Assembly (NCBI RefSeq): GCF_024699925.1
Contig: NZ_JAJOMX010000001.1
Location: forward strand, 2,580,001-2,644,000
Length of the DNA: 64,000 nucleotides
Direction: 5' to 3'
Origin: Mesorhizobium sp. J428
GTDB taxonomy: Bacteria > Pseudomonadota > Alphaproteobacteria > Rhizobiales > Rhizobiaceae
Shown piece after piece: positions 17,169-26,559 of the stretch (within the stretch, counting starts at the first letter, position 1; each line of letters starts with the position of its first letter). The notes under the pieces were generated by a model. It saw nothing but the letters and a program-made list of their open reading frames with translations, was not told the DNA's origin and searched no databases. The translations under genes were made by a program, and so were the position numbers.

Positions 17169-19677
17169 CTATCCGAGGCGCGTCGCCCGACCTTGCACCG
17201 TCCATTGTGACGGGTCGACGACCCTGTCCTGCGCGCGTGCGCCGCCGTCGGCGCTGAAGCGCACGAGGCCATATTCCGGATCTTCCACCAGAAGCTCCCC
17301 GTCCTCGCCGGCGACGACGTCGAGCGTCGAGAATGTGCCGGCAAATCCATCGAGCGAGCCGGCCGCGGCGCGGCTGCCCAGCCTGACGATCCAGGTCGCC
17401 TGCCGTCCCGGGACGCGCAGTTCGTTGCCGGCCGTGGGCCCGCTGGTAACCTGCGCGAGGGGGGGCCGACGTCTTCAGCATGACGAAGGCGTTGCCCGCT
17501 TGCGCCAGCGCCGCATTGCCGGCGACGCTCGTCGCGTCGAAGGCGCTCTGCGGGAACCAGGCATGAGTGAAATCGGGCTGCTCGTCGGAGCAGTCGAAGC
17601 GGATGACCGCGAGGTCGCGATACTGGTGCACCCGGGGCAGGGTGCCGCTTCCCCCCAGTAGGACGGGCGCCCGTAGCCCGACTGCAGCACCTCACCGGGA
17701 TGGTTGATCCAGATCTGCGCGTCTGGGTTCTCACCCAGTCGGATATGGATCACCGTTTCCTGATAGCCCCACTGGTTCCAGCGGTAGCCGGCGGCGCTGC
17801 CCATGGCGTGGTCGCGGGTCTTGTGGTGGTAGAGCCGCGCGAACCTGTCCTGGCCCTGTGCGAAGCACCATTCCCAGGCGCTGTCGTCTTCGACCGAGGC
17901 GATCGCCGCGAGGTCGTCGGGGCATAACGAGCCGGTGGTCGCGCACGCACAGCGCCAGCTGCGGCAATGCGTGGAAGCGCATGCCGTAGTTCCCCTTGCC
18001 CCAGACCATGCGGCTGATGCCCGACAGTTCGAGCGTGCGCGAGGCCCTGAGCGTATGTTCGTAGGAGCGGCCCTGCGCGCCGGTCATGATGCCGTGATGG
18101 GCGGAGCGGGCGATCACCTCCATCAGCCGGAGGATGCCGGCGCCGGCGCGGCTGGAAATGTCCGCGTCGGGAGCGAGCGCGTAGAGCGCGCAGAGCCCCT
18201 TGAGGTCTATCGGGAAATAGGGCGCCGAGTTGAACTCGGCCATTTCCCATGCCTCGAAATGGTCGAGCCAGGCGCGCACGCGGGCGGCGCCCACCGCCGA
18301 CTGCTCTCGTCCCAAGCGCCCGGATCGGACAAAGCGGGCATCGGGGAGGATATGGCCGGCGAGATAGGCTGCGGTGTGAAACAGGAGCGCGTGGTTTTCC
18401 GAGAAATACCACTGCACGTCGTTGCCGGGCTCGTCCATCCAGTAGCGATAACCGAGAATGGCGCCGTCGATTCGCTGACGCAGGGCGGGGTCCAGAGCTT
18501 CGGCATAGGCCTGCCGCGACCACAGCAGCGGCACGAGGATGAAGTCGGCGCAGTCGTGGCAGTCCTCGATCATCGGCAGCGCGCCGGCGATCATCGCCTC
18601 GGTCTCGGCACCGGCGCGGCCGATGGCGAGCCGCGCCAGCGCCCGCACCGTGTCCGCTTCTGCGTGATCGGCGACCTCGGTCAGCGCCTCGTCGATGCGC
18701 GCCGTCAGCGTCGCCGGCGCCTCGCCCTGCCTGCGCGCATGAGAGATTTCGACGCCGTAGGTGCGCGCGGCGGCGAAATCGCCGACCGACAACGAAACCT
18801 TGAAATGGCGGAAATCGGCCGGCAGCGCCTCGGTGTCGGCGACCGCGATCCGCGTGGCCCCGGCCGGTAGCTCGATGTCGAAGCGCACCGGCGCCTCGAT
18901 CGACATGAAGTCGCCTTCGATCTGGACGGCGACTCCGACGTCCGCCGGCAGCGGCCGGTCGATGACCAGCGCCACCTCTCCGTCGGAGTAGGCGGGCCTC
19001 TCGAAATGCATGCTCTCGAGCGCTGCCTCGATCGCGCCGGCGAGTTCCGTCTCGACGGGGATCGGCAAGGCATGTTCGACGGCAGGGCCGGAAAGGTAGT
19101 CGAGCTGGAAGTAGTAGCGGGCGTCGCGCTCGGCGAGATCATCGAACCAGATGCGGATCCGATTGGCGCCGGCCCGTAGCGCGACCTCGAATTCCTCGGC
19201 CGATTCGAGGTTGCGGCCGTAGGGCGCCATCCACCCGGCTTCCTCGCCATCGACGAAAAGAATCGCCCCGCCGCAGGTGCGCAGACGCAGGCGTGCGGTT
19301 CCCGCGGCCTGCGCTTCGATCGTGGTCTCGGCCCAGGTGCCGATGACGGTCGGGCGGAACCAGAAACCGGACAGGTCGACGCGCGGCGAGGCGAAGGGCA
19401 GCCAGACGCGATGCGCGGAAGCGTCGACGGTTGGCGTCGGGCGCTTGCCGCGACGCTCGGCCGCGAACTGCGTGCGACAGGGATATTCGTGCGGGATGAA
19501 GTTCTTGTGCTTGGTCAGGAAGAAGAAGGGGTCCATCTCTCCCTTCATCGGCTGGTCGGCGACGTCGTAGCGCGCCTCCTGCGTGGTGCCGAGCCGCCAG
19601 TAGACAACGGGCTGGCCCGCGCCGAACGGGCGACGGAGGGCGGCCTTCGGAGAGAGGGTGTGGGCGGCCATGTTCAT
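17169..19677 (-). pseudogene. Large uncharacterised polysaccharide-active-like protein, three frameshifts
   Basis: The gene should encode about 835 residues. ATG 19677 overlaps the kduI stop (ATGA) and has AAGGA upstream. The first 580 residues are in one frame: an N-terminal beta-rich part (about 60-220, GTWAETTIEAQAAGTARLRL), then a helical part with WYFSENHALLFHTAAYLAGH near 450 and a SYEHTLRASRTLELSG segment. The frame then breaks at a G4 run at 17919-17922 (one base too many), at a C6 run at 17651-17656 (one too few) and at a G7 run at 17459-17465 (one too many). Correcting them gives a continuous tail ending WTVQGRATRLG and stop at 17169. The shape recalls alpha-toroid plus beta-sandwich polysaccharide lyases or hydrolases, but I recognise no family. 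It lies between kduI and the ABC binding protein, so a role in pectic oligosaccharide breakdown is inferred. Confidence 0.6.
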
Positions 19678-20504
19678 CGAAGGTCCTTCACGGCCACCGG
19701 ATCGACGTCGGTATAGGCCTGGTTCTCGCCGGTCATGCCCCAGACAAAGGCATAGGGCCCGGTGCCCGATCCCATATGAATCGACCAGGCCGGCGAAATG
19801 AGTGCATTGCCGTCGGCGACGATCAGGTGGCGGGTGTTGTCGGGTCGGCCCATGAGATGGATCACACGGTCCTCCTCGGCGAGGTCGAAATAGCAGTAGG
19901 CCTCCATCCGCCGCTCGTGGAGATGCGGCGGCATGGTGTTCCAGACGCTGCCGGGCGCGAGATCGGTGATGCCCATCAGGAGCAGGCAAGACGGCGCGAC
20001 TTCGGGATGGATGTACATGACGAGCCTGCGCCTGTTGGCCCGGGCGGCATCGCCGAGGTCGAGCGCCTTGCCCTGCGCTCTGGTGATAAGCCGGTGCGGA
20101 ATGTCGGCGCCAGCAGGCACCGAGTTCATATAGAACCGCGCGGGACTGGCCGCGTCGTCGCTCTCCAGCGCGATGGAACGTGCGCGGCGGCCGACATAAA
20201 CGATGTCGCGGTTGGCCACCGCATAGCGGGCGCCGTCGATCGTGACGCTGCCCGCCCCGCCGAGATTGGCGATACCCATTTCGCGCGCGGTGAAGAACAA
20301 GTCGGTGCCGACGTCCTTGCCGTCGCCGAACACGAGCGGCTTGTCGAGCGGCACTGCGCCGCCCAGGATCATGCGGTCGACATGGGTGTATACGAAGACG
20401 AGTTCGCCGGGGGCGAACATATCCTCGATCAGGAACTCGGCCCGCAGCCGGTCGGTGTCCATGGCGGCGATTTCCGCCGGCGAGGCGCCGTAGAGCACAC
20501 GCAT
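19674..20504 (-). CDS. kduI: 5-keto-4-deoxyuronate isomerase KduI (copy 1)
   Basis: This 276-residue cupin enzyme interconverts 4-deoxy-L-threo-5-hexosulose uronate and 3-deoxy-D-glycero-2,5-hexodiulosonate in breakdown of unsaturated galacturonate or glucuronate. It starts MRVLYGASPAE and has the family's DTDRLRAEFLIEDMFAPGE, the zinc-site region MPPHLHERRMEAYCYF and the downstream ISPAWSIHMG. Its ATG overlaps the GH105 stop (TGATG) and its stop overlaps the next start (ATGA), so three genes are translationally coupled. A second KduI lies at 51307-52143 with its own context. Confidence 0.95.
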   Translation of the reverse strand: MRVLYGASPAEIAAMDTDRLRAEFLIEDMFAPGELVFVYTHVDRMILGGAVPLDKPLVFGDGKDVGTDLFFTAREMGIANLGGAGSVTIDGARYAVANRDIVYVGRRARSIALESDDAASPARFYMNSVPAGADIPHRLITRAQGKALDLGDAARANRRRLVMYIHPEVAPSCLLLMGITDLAPGSVWNTMPPHLHERRMEAYCYFDLAEEDRVIHLMGRPDNTRHLIVADGNALISPAWSIHMGSGTGPYAFVWGMTGENQAYTDVDPVAVKDLR

Positions 20505-21604
20505 CAGGCGGCCTCCGTCATTTCGTTTGGGTTTTCCAGGCCCTCGGCGAGGCACAGGATAGCCAGCGCCTGGCCGTAGCCCGTCGGCTGGAGTGGGATG
20601 TCGCGGTAGAACTGCAGGTCGTGGCCCATGCGCGTGCCGTAGGACACGTTGGCTACCACGCCGTCGTCGCCGACATTGGCCAGTACCGCCGCCAGCGCCT
20701 TCAGGCCGGCCTCGCGCCATTCGGTCGGTCCGAGGCCGATGCGGGCGGCCTTCATCAGCCCATACCCGAACCCTGCCGTGGCCGAGATTTCCTCGTAGGA
20801 CGTCGGATCGTCGAGCAAAGTGCGCCACGCGCCGGACGGCGCCTGCAGCTTCAACAGCGCTGCGATCTGCGTTTCCAGCACGCCGAGCAGGTGCGTCCGC
20901 ACCGAAGACGAAATCTCGGCCATGTCGACCAAGTCGAGGATGCCGACGGTGATCCATGAATTGCCGCGGCCCCACAGCGCCCTGGCGAAATTGTGCCGGC
21001 CGCGGAAGGTCCAGCCGTGGAACCACAGCCCCGACCGCGTGTCGCCGAGATACCGTGCATGGACGAGGAACTGGTGTTCCGCCTCGTCGACAAACCGGCG
21101 CTCTCCGCTCGCCTGGCCGAAGGAGGCGAGAAACAGCGCGACCATGAACAGCGTGTCGTCCCACAGTTCGTCGTCGTTGATCCGGTCGGAAACGTTGTGC
21201 TGGAAACCACCCTCCGGAGTGCGCGGCATGGTCTCGACGACACGGTTCGCCCAGTCGCGCAGCACCGGCTCGAAACGCGGTTGGCGCCGCCGCCGCCACA
21301 ACTCGCTCAGCGCCAGCATCGGCGCGGTCGTGTTGACATTCATCGGCGGCAGGCCGGCGGCGATGCGCCGGTCGTACCAGTCTTCGATGGTCGCAAGCAG
21401 GTTCTCATCGCCTGTCCGGGCCCATAGCTTGACAAGGCCGTAGAGGCCTACGCCTTGCGGCCATTCCCAGCTGTCGAAGCTGACATAGTCGCCGGGCGTG
21501 CCGTCAAGATTGGGTTCGTCGAAGCGTCCGTCGGCGCGCAGGCCCGTCATGCCGGCGACCACCCTGTCGAGGGCCGTGCGAACGTGCGCGGCTGATACAG
21601 CCAT
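20504..21604 (-). CDS. Unsaturated rhamnogalacturonyl hydrolase, GH105 (YteR/YesR)
   Basis: This 366-residue protein has the GH88/GH105 alpha6/alpha6 barrel signatures: SFDSWEWPQGVGLYGL near residue 44, INDDELWDDTLFMVALFLA near 143 with the catalytic Asp region, GRGNSWITVGILDL near 221 and TAGFGYGLMKAA near 280. It removes the terminal unsaturated uronic acid from oligosaccharides made by pectate or rhamnogalacturonan lyases, feeding KduI. There is no signal peptide, so it works in the cytoplasm after import. GGGAGGAG stands just before ATG 21604. It is the first gene of the operon, divergent from a LacI regulator. Confidence 0.88.
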   Translation of the reverse strand: MAVSAAHVRTALDRVVAGMTGLRADGRFDEPNLDGTPGDYVSFDSWEWPQGVGLYGLVKLWARTGDENLLATIEDWYDRRIAAGLPPMNVNTTAPMLALSELWRRRRQPRFEPVLRDWANRVVETMPRTPEGGFQHNVSDRINDDELWDDTLFMVALFLASFGQASGERRFVDEAEHQFLVHARYLGDTRSGLWFHGWTFRGRHNFARALWGRGNSWITVGILDLVDMAEISSSVRTHLLGVLETQIAALLKLQAPSGAWRTLLDDPTSYEEISATAGFGYGLMKAARIGLGPTEWREAGLKALAAVLANVGDDGVVANVSYGTRMGHDLQFYRDIPLQPTGYGQALAILCLAEGLENPNEMTEAA

Positions 21605-21667
21605 AACTCCTCCCAGTGACGCCCTTTGTCGGCCGCCTTGCCGAGAAACTTCCCACATCAATTTTTC

Positions 21668-21675
21668 TTGCGCAA
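21668..21675. promoter_or_regulatory. Candidate LacI-type operator TTGCGCAA
   Basis: A perfect 8-bp palindrome TTGCGCAA with the central CG typical of LacI-family operators lies between the divergent GH105 operon and lacI-type gene, in an AT-rich spacer. It is a natural site for the adjacent regulator. No second copy was spotted nearby. Confidence 0.4.
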
Positions 21676-21697
21676 TCTGAAAATTTTTTGCAGCATT

Positions 21698-22795
21698 ATG
21701 ACGAACATGAGGGAGGTAGTCATCGCGCAGGCCAAGAGAGGGCGGCCCAACCGTCGCATCCGACTTGAGGAAGTTGCCAGGCGCTGCGGCGTCTCGGTCA
21801 GCACGGCGTCGCGCGCTCTGGCAGGCGCCGTCGGCGTGCGCGATCAGCTTCGCGCGGAGATCATCGAGGCGGCGCGTGCGCTGCACTATGCGATCCCGGC
21901 CTCGATCGCCGACCGCAAGGTGATCCTGGCGGCGAGCAGCGTCGCGATGATCGACCATTCCCGCAACCAGTTCACCTTCCATGTGCTGGACGGACTCAAG
22001 GAGCGCGCACAGGCGCTTGGCGTCGAACTGGTCACGCGGCCCGTTGCGACCCCGGACGACGAGGTCGCTTTGCTGCGCGAGGCGAGCGACGACCCGGCGG
22101 TTGCCGGCTGCCTGTTCCTGACGCTCGACGATGACGACGTCCTGACGCTGACCGAGGGCTTCGGCAAGCCGATCGTGCTGGTCAACGGCGACGATCCGGC
22201 GATGCGCCATTCCAGCGTCACGCCCTGCAACCGCTCCGCTGCGCAGTTTGCCGCGCAGCATCTGCTGTCCCTTGGCCACCGGCGCATCCTCTTCCTGATG
22301 CGGCGCGGCCGGCGCACCATCGAGCGTCGCTTCGAAGGCTGGCGCGACGCGCTCGTCGCGAAGGGCGTTGCTGGGATCGAGGATCTCGTCGTCGACGTGC
22401 CGGACTGGCTGCCGGAGCTTGCAGAGGAGGCGATCGCGGCGCGCATCCGCGAGCGCGGGCTCGACTTCAGCGCCGTCCTGACGGCCGGCGACAGCCTGGC
22501 CTATGGTGCGATCCGCGGGGTCGAGCGCGCCGGTTACAGCGTGCCGGCGGATGTGTCGGTAGTCGGCATGGACGATCTGCCGCTGTCCGCCTTCTGCAGT
22601 CCGCCCCTGACTACGATGCATATCCCGATGCGCGAGATCGGCGCGGCGGCGCTGAGCCTGCTTCTGGACGATCTTGCGCTGGCAACACTTCCGTCCCGCC
22701 GCGTCGAACTCGCCTGCCGCCTGGTTGAACGGCAGACGACCGGTCCGGCGCGGGCGGGCGCCGGTCATGTCACGAAGGCTGCCAGAGTGCCGTAA
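21698..22795 (+). CDS. LacI-family transcriptional regulator
   Basis: About 365 residues. The N-terminal helix-turn-helix reads LEEVARRCGVSVSTASRALAG (about residues 22-42), followed by a periplasmic-binding-like sensor domain with conserved HLLSLGHRRILFL and VVGMDDLPLSAF. It probably represses the divergent GH105-kduI-ABC operon until a pectic sugar binds. ATG 21698 and ATG 21707 are both possible, and neither has a strong ribosome site. Its 3' end runs into the tail of the convergent flavin reductase gene. Confidence 0.88.
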   Translation: MTNMREVVIAQAKRGRPNRRIRLEEVARRCGVSVSTASRALAGAVGVRDQLRAEIIEAARALHYAIPASIADRKVILAASSVAMIDHSRNQFTFHVLDGLKERAQALGVELVTRPVATPDDEVALLREASDDPAVAGCLFLTLDDDDVLTLTEGFGKPIVLVNGDDPAMRHSSVTPCNRSAAQFAAQHLLSLGHRRILFLMRRGRRTIERRFEGWRDALVAKGVAGIEDLVVDVPDWLPELAEEAIAARIRERGLDFSAVLTAGDSLAYGAIRGVERAGYSVPADVSVVGMDDLPLSAFCSPPLTTMHIPMREIGAAALSLLLDDLALATLPSRRVELACRLVERQTTGPARAGAGHVTKAARVP

Positions 22796-22848
22796 CGCCC
22801 GGCGGAAAAGACCAGCGGTTCGCCGTCCCCTGTTTCCATCGCGCGCAC

Positions 22849-23331
22849 CTAGCCGATCAGAACGAGATGGTCGCCGCAATCCACACGCCGGACGATCTCG
22901 CATTCCAGCCGCGCCAGCGCGCCGTCGATGAGCGGGACGTCGCCGATGCCGGCGCTCGTATCGAGGCCGGAAAAGTCGCGGCCATCATGGAAGAAGCGGC
23001 GGCCGAGGTCCACCTGGTCCGAGCCGAGGATGTGGATCGTCTGGAATCGCGCATCGGCGAAGGCCCTGAAGCGCCTCGAGCAGCGGGCGATAGACCAAAG
23101 CACCAGCGGCGGATCGAGCGAGACGGGGTAAAAGCTGTTGGCGGTGATGCCAACCGGTCCGTCGTCGGACGCGGCGGTGACCACGGTCAGCCCGGTCGCG
23201 AACTTGCCAAACGCGCTGCGCAGGGCCTTCGGATCAAGGCGGGGCAATGCATCGCTGGGATAGGTGCCGGCATCAGCGAACATCGGGTTGCGCGACATGC
23301 GCAGGTCGGGCGTGAGGGCCACCCGTTCCAT
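22849..23331 (-). CDS. Flavin reductase, cut short by an in-frame TAG
   Basis: This 160-residue open frame matches the flavin reductase (FMN-binding split barrel) family: FGKFATGLTVVTA near residue 47, ITANSFYPVSLDPPLV near 67 and the DHLVLIG strand where it stops. The TAG at 22849-22851 is followed in frame by VRAMETGDGEPLVFSAGRYG and a proper stop at 22765, exactly the expected family C-terminus, so 28 residues are lost to one nonsense codon. The enzyme supplies reduced FMN to the luciferase-like monooxygenase, whose stop overlaps its ATG (TGATG). Confidence 0.82.
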   Translation of the reverse strand: MERVALTPDLRMSRNPMFADAGTYPSDALPRLDPKALRSAFGKFATGLTVVTAASDDGPVGITANSFYPVSLDPPLVLWSIARCSRRFRAFADARFQTIHILGSDQVDLGRRFFHDGRDFSGLDTSAGIGDVPLIDGALARLECEIVRRVDCGDHLVLIG

Positions 23332-24488
23332 CAGCGGCGCTCCCCGATGCCAAGCGGGGTAGCGGGTATCGACGCCGGCACGCGTCCGTAAGCGTGGGGC
23401 AGCGAGCATGTCCTGAGTTCCGGCAGCACCTTGGTGCCGAAATGGCGGCACTCGTCGAGATGCGGGTAGCCCGAGAAGATGAAGGCACGGATGCCCATTT
23501 TCTGATAGGCTTCGATCTCTGACAGCACCTGGTCCGCCGAACCGACGAGGGCGGCGCCGCAGCCCGAGCGCGCCCGGCCGACACCGGTCCACAGATGCGG
23601 CTCGACATAGCCCTCGTCGTCGGCGATCTCGCGGTTCTTCGCCTGGTGCGAGACGCCGAGCGAGCGGGCGTCGTGGGCGCGTTCGCGGATCGCCTTGCCC
23701 TGGTCGTCATCGAGCTTCGAAACGAGCTCACGGGCGTATTCGCGCGCCTCGGCCTCTGTGTCGCGCACGATCATGTGGACCCTCAGCCCATAGTCGAGCG
23801 TGCGCCCATGCGCGGCGGCGCGCTCGTGGACCGCCCTCATGCGACCGGCAAGCTCCTCCCTCGTTTCGGGCCACATCAGATAGACGTCGCACTGCGCGCC
23901 GCAGAGTTCGAGCGCGTCGGGCGAATAGCCGCCGAAGTAGAGCAGCGGCCCGCCGTTCTGCTGGTAGGGCCTGGCGGGATCGGTCGTGAGACCCTTGAAG
24001 TGGTAGATCTCGCCCTCGAAATCGATCCGGTCGCGCGTCCAGGCCTGACGCAGGATTTCGACGACCTCGTGCGAGCGGCGGTAGCGATAGGCGCTGTCCT
24101 CACTCTGGCCGGGAAAGTCGGACGAGATCACGTTGAGCGTCAGCCGACCCTCCAGCATGTGGTCGAGTGTCGCCACCGTGCGGGCCAGCATAATCGGATG
24201 CAGCTCGCCGCAGCGTATCGCGGCCAGCAGGTTGATCTTCGAGGTGATCGGCGCGCAGCCGGCGACGAAGCTCAGGGTGTCCTGGCCCACCTGGTAGGAG
24301 GAAGGGCAGAGGATGTTCCTGAAGCCGAGCTCCTCCGCCTGCCTCACGATGTCGGAGCAATGCGCCCAGCTCGACCGCAGCGCGCCGTCGGGCAGGCCGA
24401 GATACCGATAATCGTCCGAGCACAGCGCCGCGAACCACGACACTTCCGCTGCATCGAGGTCAGGCGAGGTGATGGGAACGATCGTCAT
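23331..24488 (-). CDS. FMN-dependent monooxygenase, SsuD/luciferase-like
   Basis: This 385-residue protein is a bacterial-luciferase-fold monooxygenase close to alkanesulfonate monooxygenase, with the N-terminal [19 protein letters not shown], the [20 protein letters not shown] strand-helix and [14 protein letters not shown]. It would use FMNH2 from the partner reductase encoded next in the operon to oxidise a small substrate, possibly a sulfonate, though no ssu transporter genes are present. The start has AGGA upstream (GGCGTC then AGGAAGG). It is divergent from a HutC-type regulator. Confidence 0.85.
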   Translation of the reverse strand: MTIVPITSPDLDAAEVSWFAALCSDDYRYLGLPDGALRSSWAHCSDIVRQAEELGFRNILCPSSYQVGQDTLSFVAGCAPITSKINLLAAIRCGELHPIMLARTVATLDHMLEGRLTLNVISSDFPGQSEDSAYRYRRSHEVVEILRQAWTRDRIDFEGEIYHFKGLTTDPARPYQQNGGPLLYFGGYSPDALELCGAQCDVYLMWPETREELAGRMRAVHERAAAHGRTLDYGLRVHMIVRDTEAEAREYARELVSKLDDDQGKAIRERAHDARSLGVSHQAKNREIADDEGYVEPHLWTGVGRARSGCGAALVGSADQVLSEIEAYQKMGIRAFIFSGYPHLDECRHFGTKVLPELRTCSLPHAYGRVPASIPATPLGIGERR

Positions 24489-24555
24489 GGCGTCCTTCCT
24501 GCAATCCGCGGCCGTCTCGCATTTGGCTGCGCATTTTTGTCTTGCGTAGCATCCG

Positions 24556-24584
24556 AATTGATGTAGATCAATGATGTATCAATT
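24556..24584. promoter_or_regulatory. Candidate operator for the HutC-type regulator
   Basis: The arms AATTGAT (24556-24562) and ATCAATT (24578-24584) form an exact inverted repeat around a GAT/ATC-rich centre in the spacer between the monooxygenase and regulator genes. Its position suggests binding by the neighbouring GntR/HutC protein and control of both directions. Confidence 0.4.
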
Positions 24585-24645
24585 TTGGGGCCGTAGCAGC
24601 GTGGTTCAGGTGAGGCGGGTGGAGCCCGGGCGCAGGTCGACGCAG

Positions 24646-25341
24646 ATGCGCGGGCCGCTGCCAGTGCACATGCAGATCAGCGAGATGCTGATCCGCGAAA
24701 TCGCGGCCGGGCGGCTGGCCGATGGTGCGCGCCTGCCGCCGGAACGCGATATGGCGGCCGAACTCGGTATCGCCGTCGGCACGCTCAGGCGGGCACTCGC
24801 CGATCTCACGAAGCGGGGCTTGCTCGAACGCATCCACGGCTCGGGCAACTATATCCGCTCACGGGGCGACCTGCAGGGCGTCTACGCCTTCTTCCGCCTG
24901 GAGCGGATCGGCGGCGGCGGCTTGCCGACGGCCGACCTGATTTCCGTCGAAGCGATGGACAAACCCGCAGACCTGCCCACCTTCGGATCTTCCGATCTGG
25001 CGCACCGGATCAGGCGCTTGCGTCGTCTGGACGGCGTGCCTGCGGCGGTCGAGGAGATCTGGCTCGACGGGTCGCGGGTGCGGTCGTTGTCACCGGACGA
25101 TCTCTCGGAATCGCTCTATCTCCACTACCGCGCGGCGCTCGGCTTCTCGATCGCCCGCATCGAAGACAGGGTTTCCGTCGCGCCGGCGCCCGACTGGGCA
25201 CCCGATGCTTTCGGCGCGCAACCGCCGACGTCGTGCGGCTGCATCGAGCGCATCGCCTGGGCCGGCGATGGAGACAGCGTCGAATTCTCGCGCAGCTGGT
25301 TCGATCCCGGCGTCGCCCGCTACGTGTCACGGTTCAGATAA
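24646..25341 (+). CDS. GntR-family regulator, HutC subfamily
   Basis: This 231-residue protein has a GntR winged helix (residues about 5-70: MLIREIAAGRLADG, LPPERDMAAELGIAVGTLRR, LLERIHGSGNYIR) and a UTRA effector-binding domain. I chose ATG 24646 because it gives the family N-terminus MRGPLPVHMQ; ATGs at 24571 and 24574 fall inside the palindrome thought to be its operator. It is followed after 16 nt by a dehydrogenase gene and is divergent from the monooxygenase pair, either of which it may control. Confidence 0.82.
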   Translation: MRGPLPVHMQISEMLIREIAAGRLADGARLPPERDMAAELGIAVGTLRRALADLTKRGLLERIHGSGNYIRSRGDLQGVYAFFRLERIGGGGLPTADLISVEAMDKPADLPTFGSSDLAHRIRRLRRLDGVPAAVEEIWLDGSRVRSLSPDDLSESLYLHYRAALGFSIARIEDRVSVAPAPDWAPDAFGAQPPTSCGCIERIAWAGDGDSVEFSRSWFDPGVARYVSRFR

Positions 25342-25357
25342 TCCGGGGAAGACCAGC

Positions 25358-26458
25358 TTGGCTAGGAAATCGATCGGTTACGGCATCGTCGGCTGCGGCA
25401 TGATGGGGCAAGAGCACATCCGCAACATCGCCCTGCTGGGCGACGCGCATGTGGCTGCGATCTTCGAGCCGGATGCCGGTATGCTGGCGAGATCGCTGGC
25501 GCTGGCGCCCAGCGCCCGGGCCGTGGACTCGCTGGCGGACCTCCTCGCCGATCCAGACGTCGACTGCATCCTGATCGCCAGCCCAAATCATCACCATGTC
25601 GAGCAGCTTGAGGAGATCGCCCGCATCAGGCCGCTGCCGGTGCTGGTGGAAAAGCCGCTCTTCACCACGGCGCAAGACGAGGCGCGCGTGGCCGCCGCCG
25701 GAAGACTTCTCCCCGTGCTCTGGGTGGCGATGGAGTATCGCTACATGCCGCCGGTCGCTCGCTTCATCGCGGAGGCCGATCAGGCGACCGGCGGCATCCG
25801 CATGCTGACCATCCGCGAGCACCGCTACCCCTTTCTCGACAAGGTCGGCGCATGGAACCGGTTCGAGCGTACCAGCGGCGGCACGCTCGTGGAAAAGTGC
25901 TGCCATTTCTTCGATCTCATGCGTTTGATCCTGCACGCCGATCCGGTGCGCGTCATGGCGAGCGCCGGCTCCGCGGTGAACCATCGCGACGAGCGCTACG
26001 GCGGCGAGATGCCCGACATCTGGGACCACGGCTATGTGCTGGTCGATTTCGACAACGGCGCGCGCGCCATGCTCGAACTGTGTATGTTCGCCGAAGGCAG
26101 CCGCTATCAGGAGGAGATCTCGGCGGTAGGGGCGACCGGCAAGATCGAGTGCCTCGTGCCCGGGCCGACCCGTTTCTGGCCGCAGCATCTGGGCGCACCG
26201 CCGGTGGCGCAGGTCATCGTCAGCCCGCGCCATCCCGCTGGACCGCATGTCCTCGACATCCCGGTCGATCCGGCGCTGCTCGCGGCAGGCGACCACAATG
26301 GCTCGACCTATTACCAACATCGCCGGTTCGTCGATGCGGTGCGTGGAACAGGTCCTGTGGACGTGTCGCTGGACGATGGCCGCTGGGCTGTCCTGATGGG
26401 TCTCGCCGCCCAGCGCTCGGCGCGCGAGGGTCGGGCCATCGAAGCCCGCAGAGCTTGA
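25358..26458 (+). CDS. Gfo/Idh/MocA-family oxidoreductase
   Basis: This 366-residue NAD(P)-dependent dehydrogenase has a Rossmann motif GIVGCGMMGQEHIRNI at the N-terminus and the catalytic-lysine motif VLVEKPLF near 96, followed by the long C-terminal alpha/beta domain. TTG 25358 is the only start that gives the standard N-terminus (LARKSIGYGIVGCG), with GGGGAAG 7 nt upstream. Members oxidise sugars, inositols or their derivatives; the substrate is not evident. It is co-transcribed with the HutC-type regulator. Confidence 0.85.
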   Translation: MARKSIGYGIVGCGMMGQEHIRNIALLGDAHVAAIFEPDAGMLARSLALAPSARAVDSLADLLADPDVDCILIASPNHHHVEQLEEIARIRPLPVLVEKPLFTTAQDEARVAAAGRLLPVLWVAMEYRYMPPVARFIAEADQATGGIRMLTIREHRYPFLDKVGAWNRFERTSGGTLVEKCCHFFDLMRLILHADPVRVMASAGSAVNHRDERYGGEMPDIWDHGYVLVDFDNGARAMLELCMFAEGSRYQEEISAVGATGKIECLVPGPTRFWPQHLGAPPVAQVIVSPRHPAGPHVLDIPVDPALLAAGDHNGSTYYQHRRFVDAVRGTGPVDVSLDDGRWAVLMGLAAQRSAREGRAIEARRA

Positions 26459-26559
26459 GCAGACTTGTTGATCGCTAGGTCTGCTGTGATGGCTATTGCC
26501 ATGATGATGCGCGTGGTCGGCCCGAGACAGCCAATCGCAGATAAGGTCGACTATCGGGC

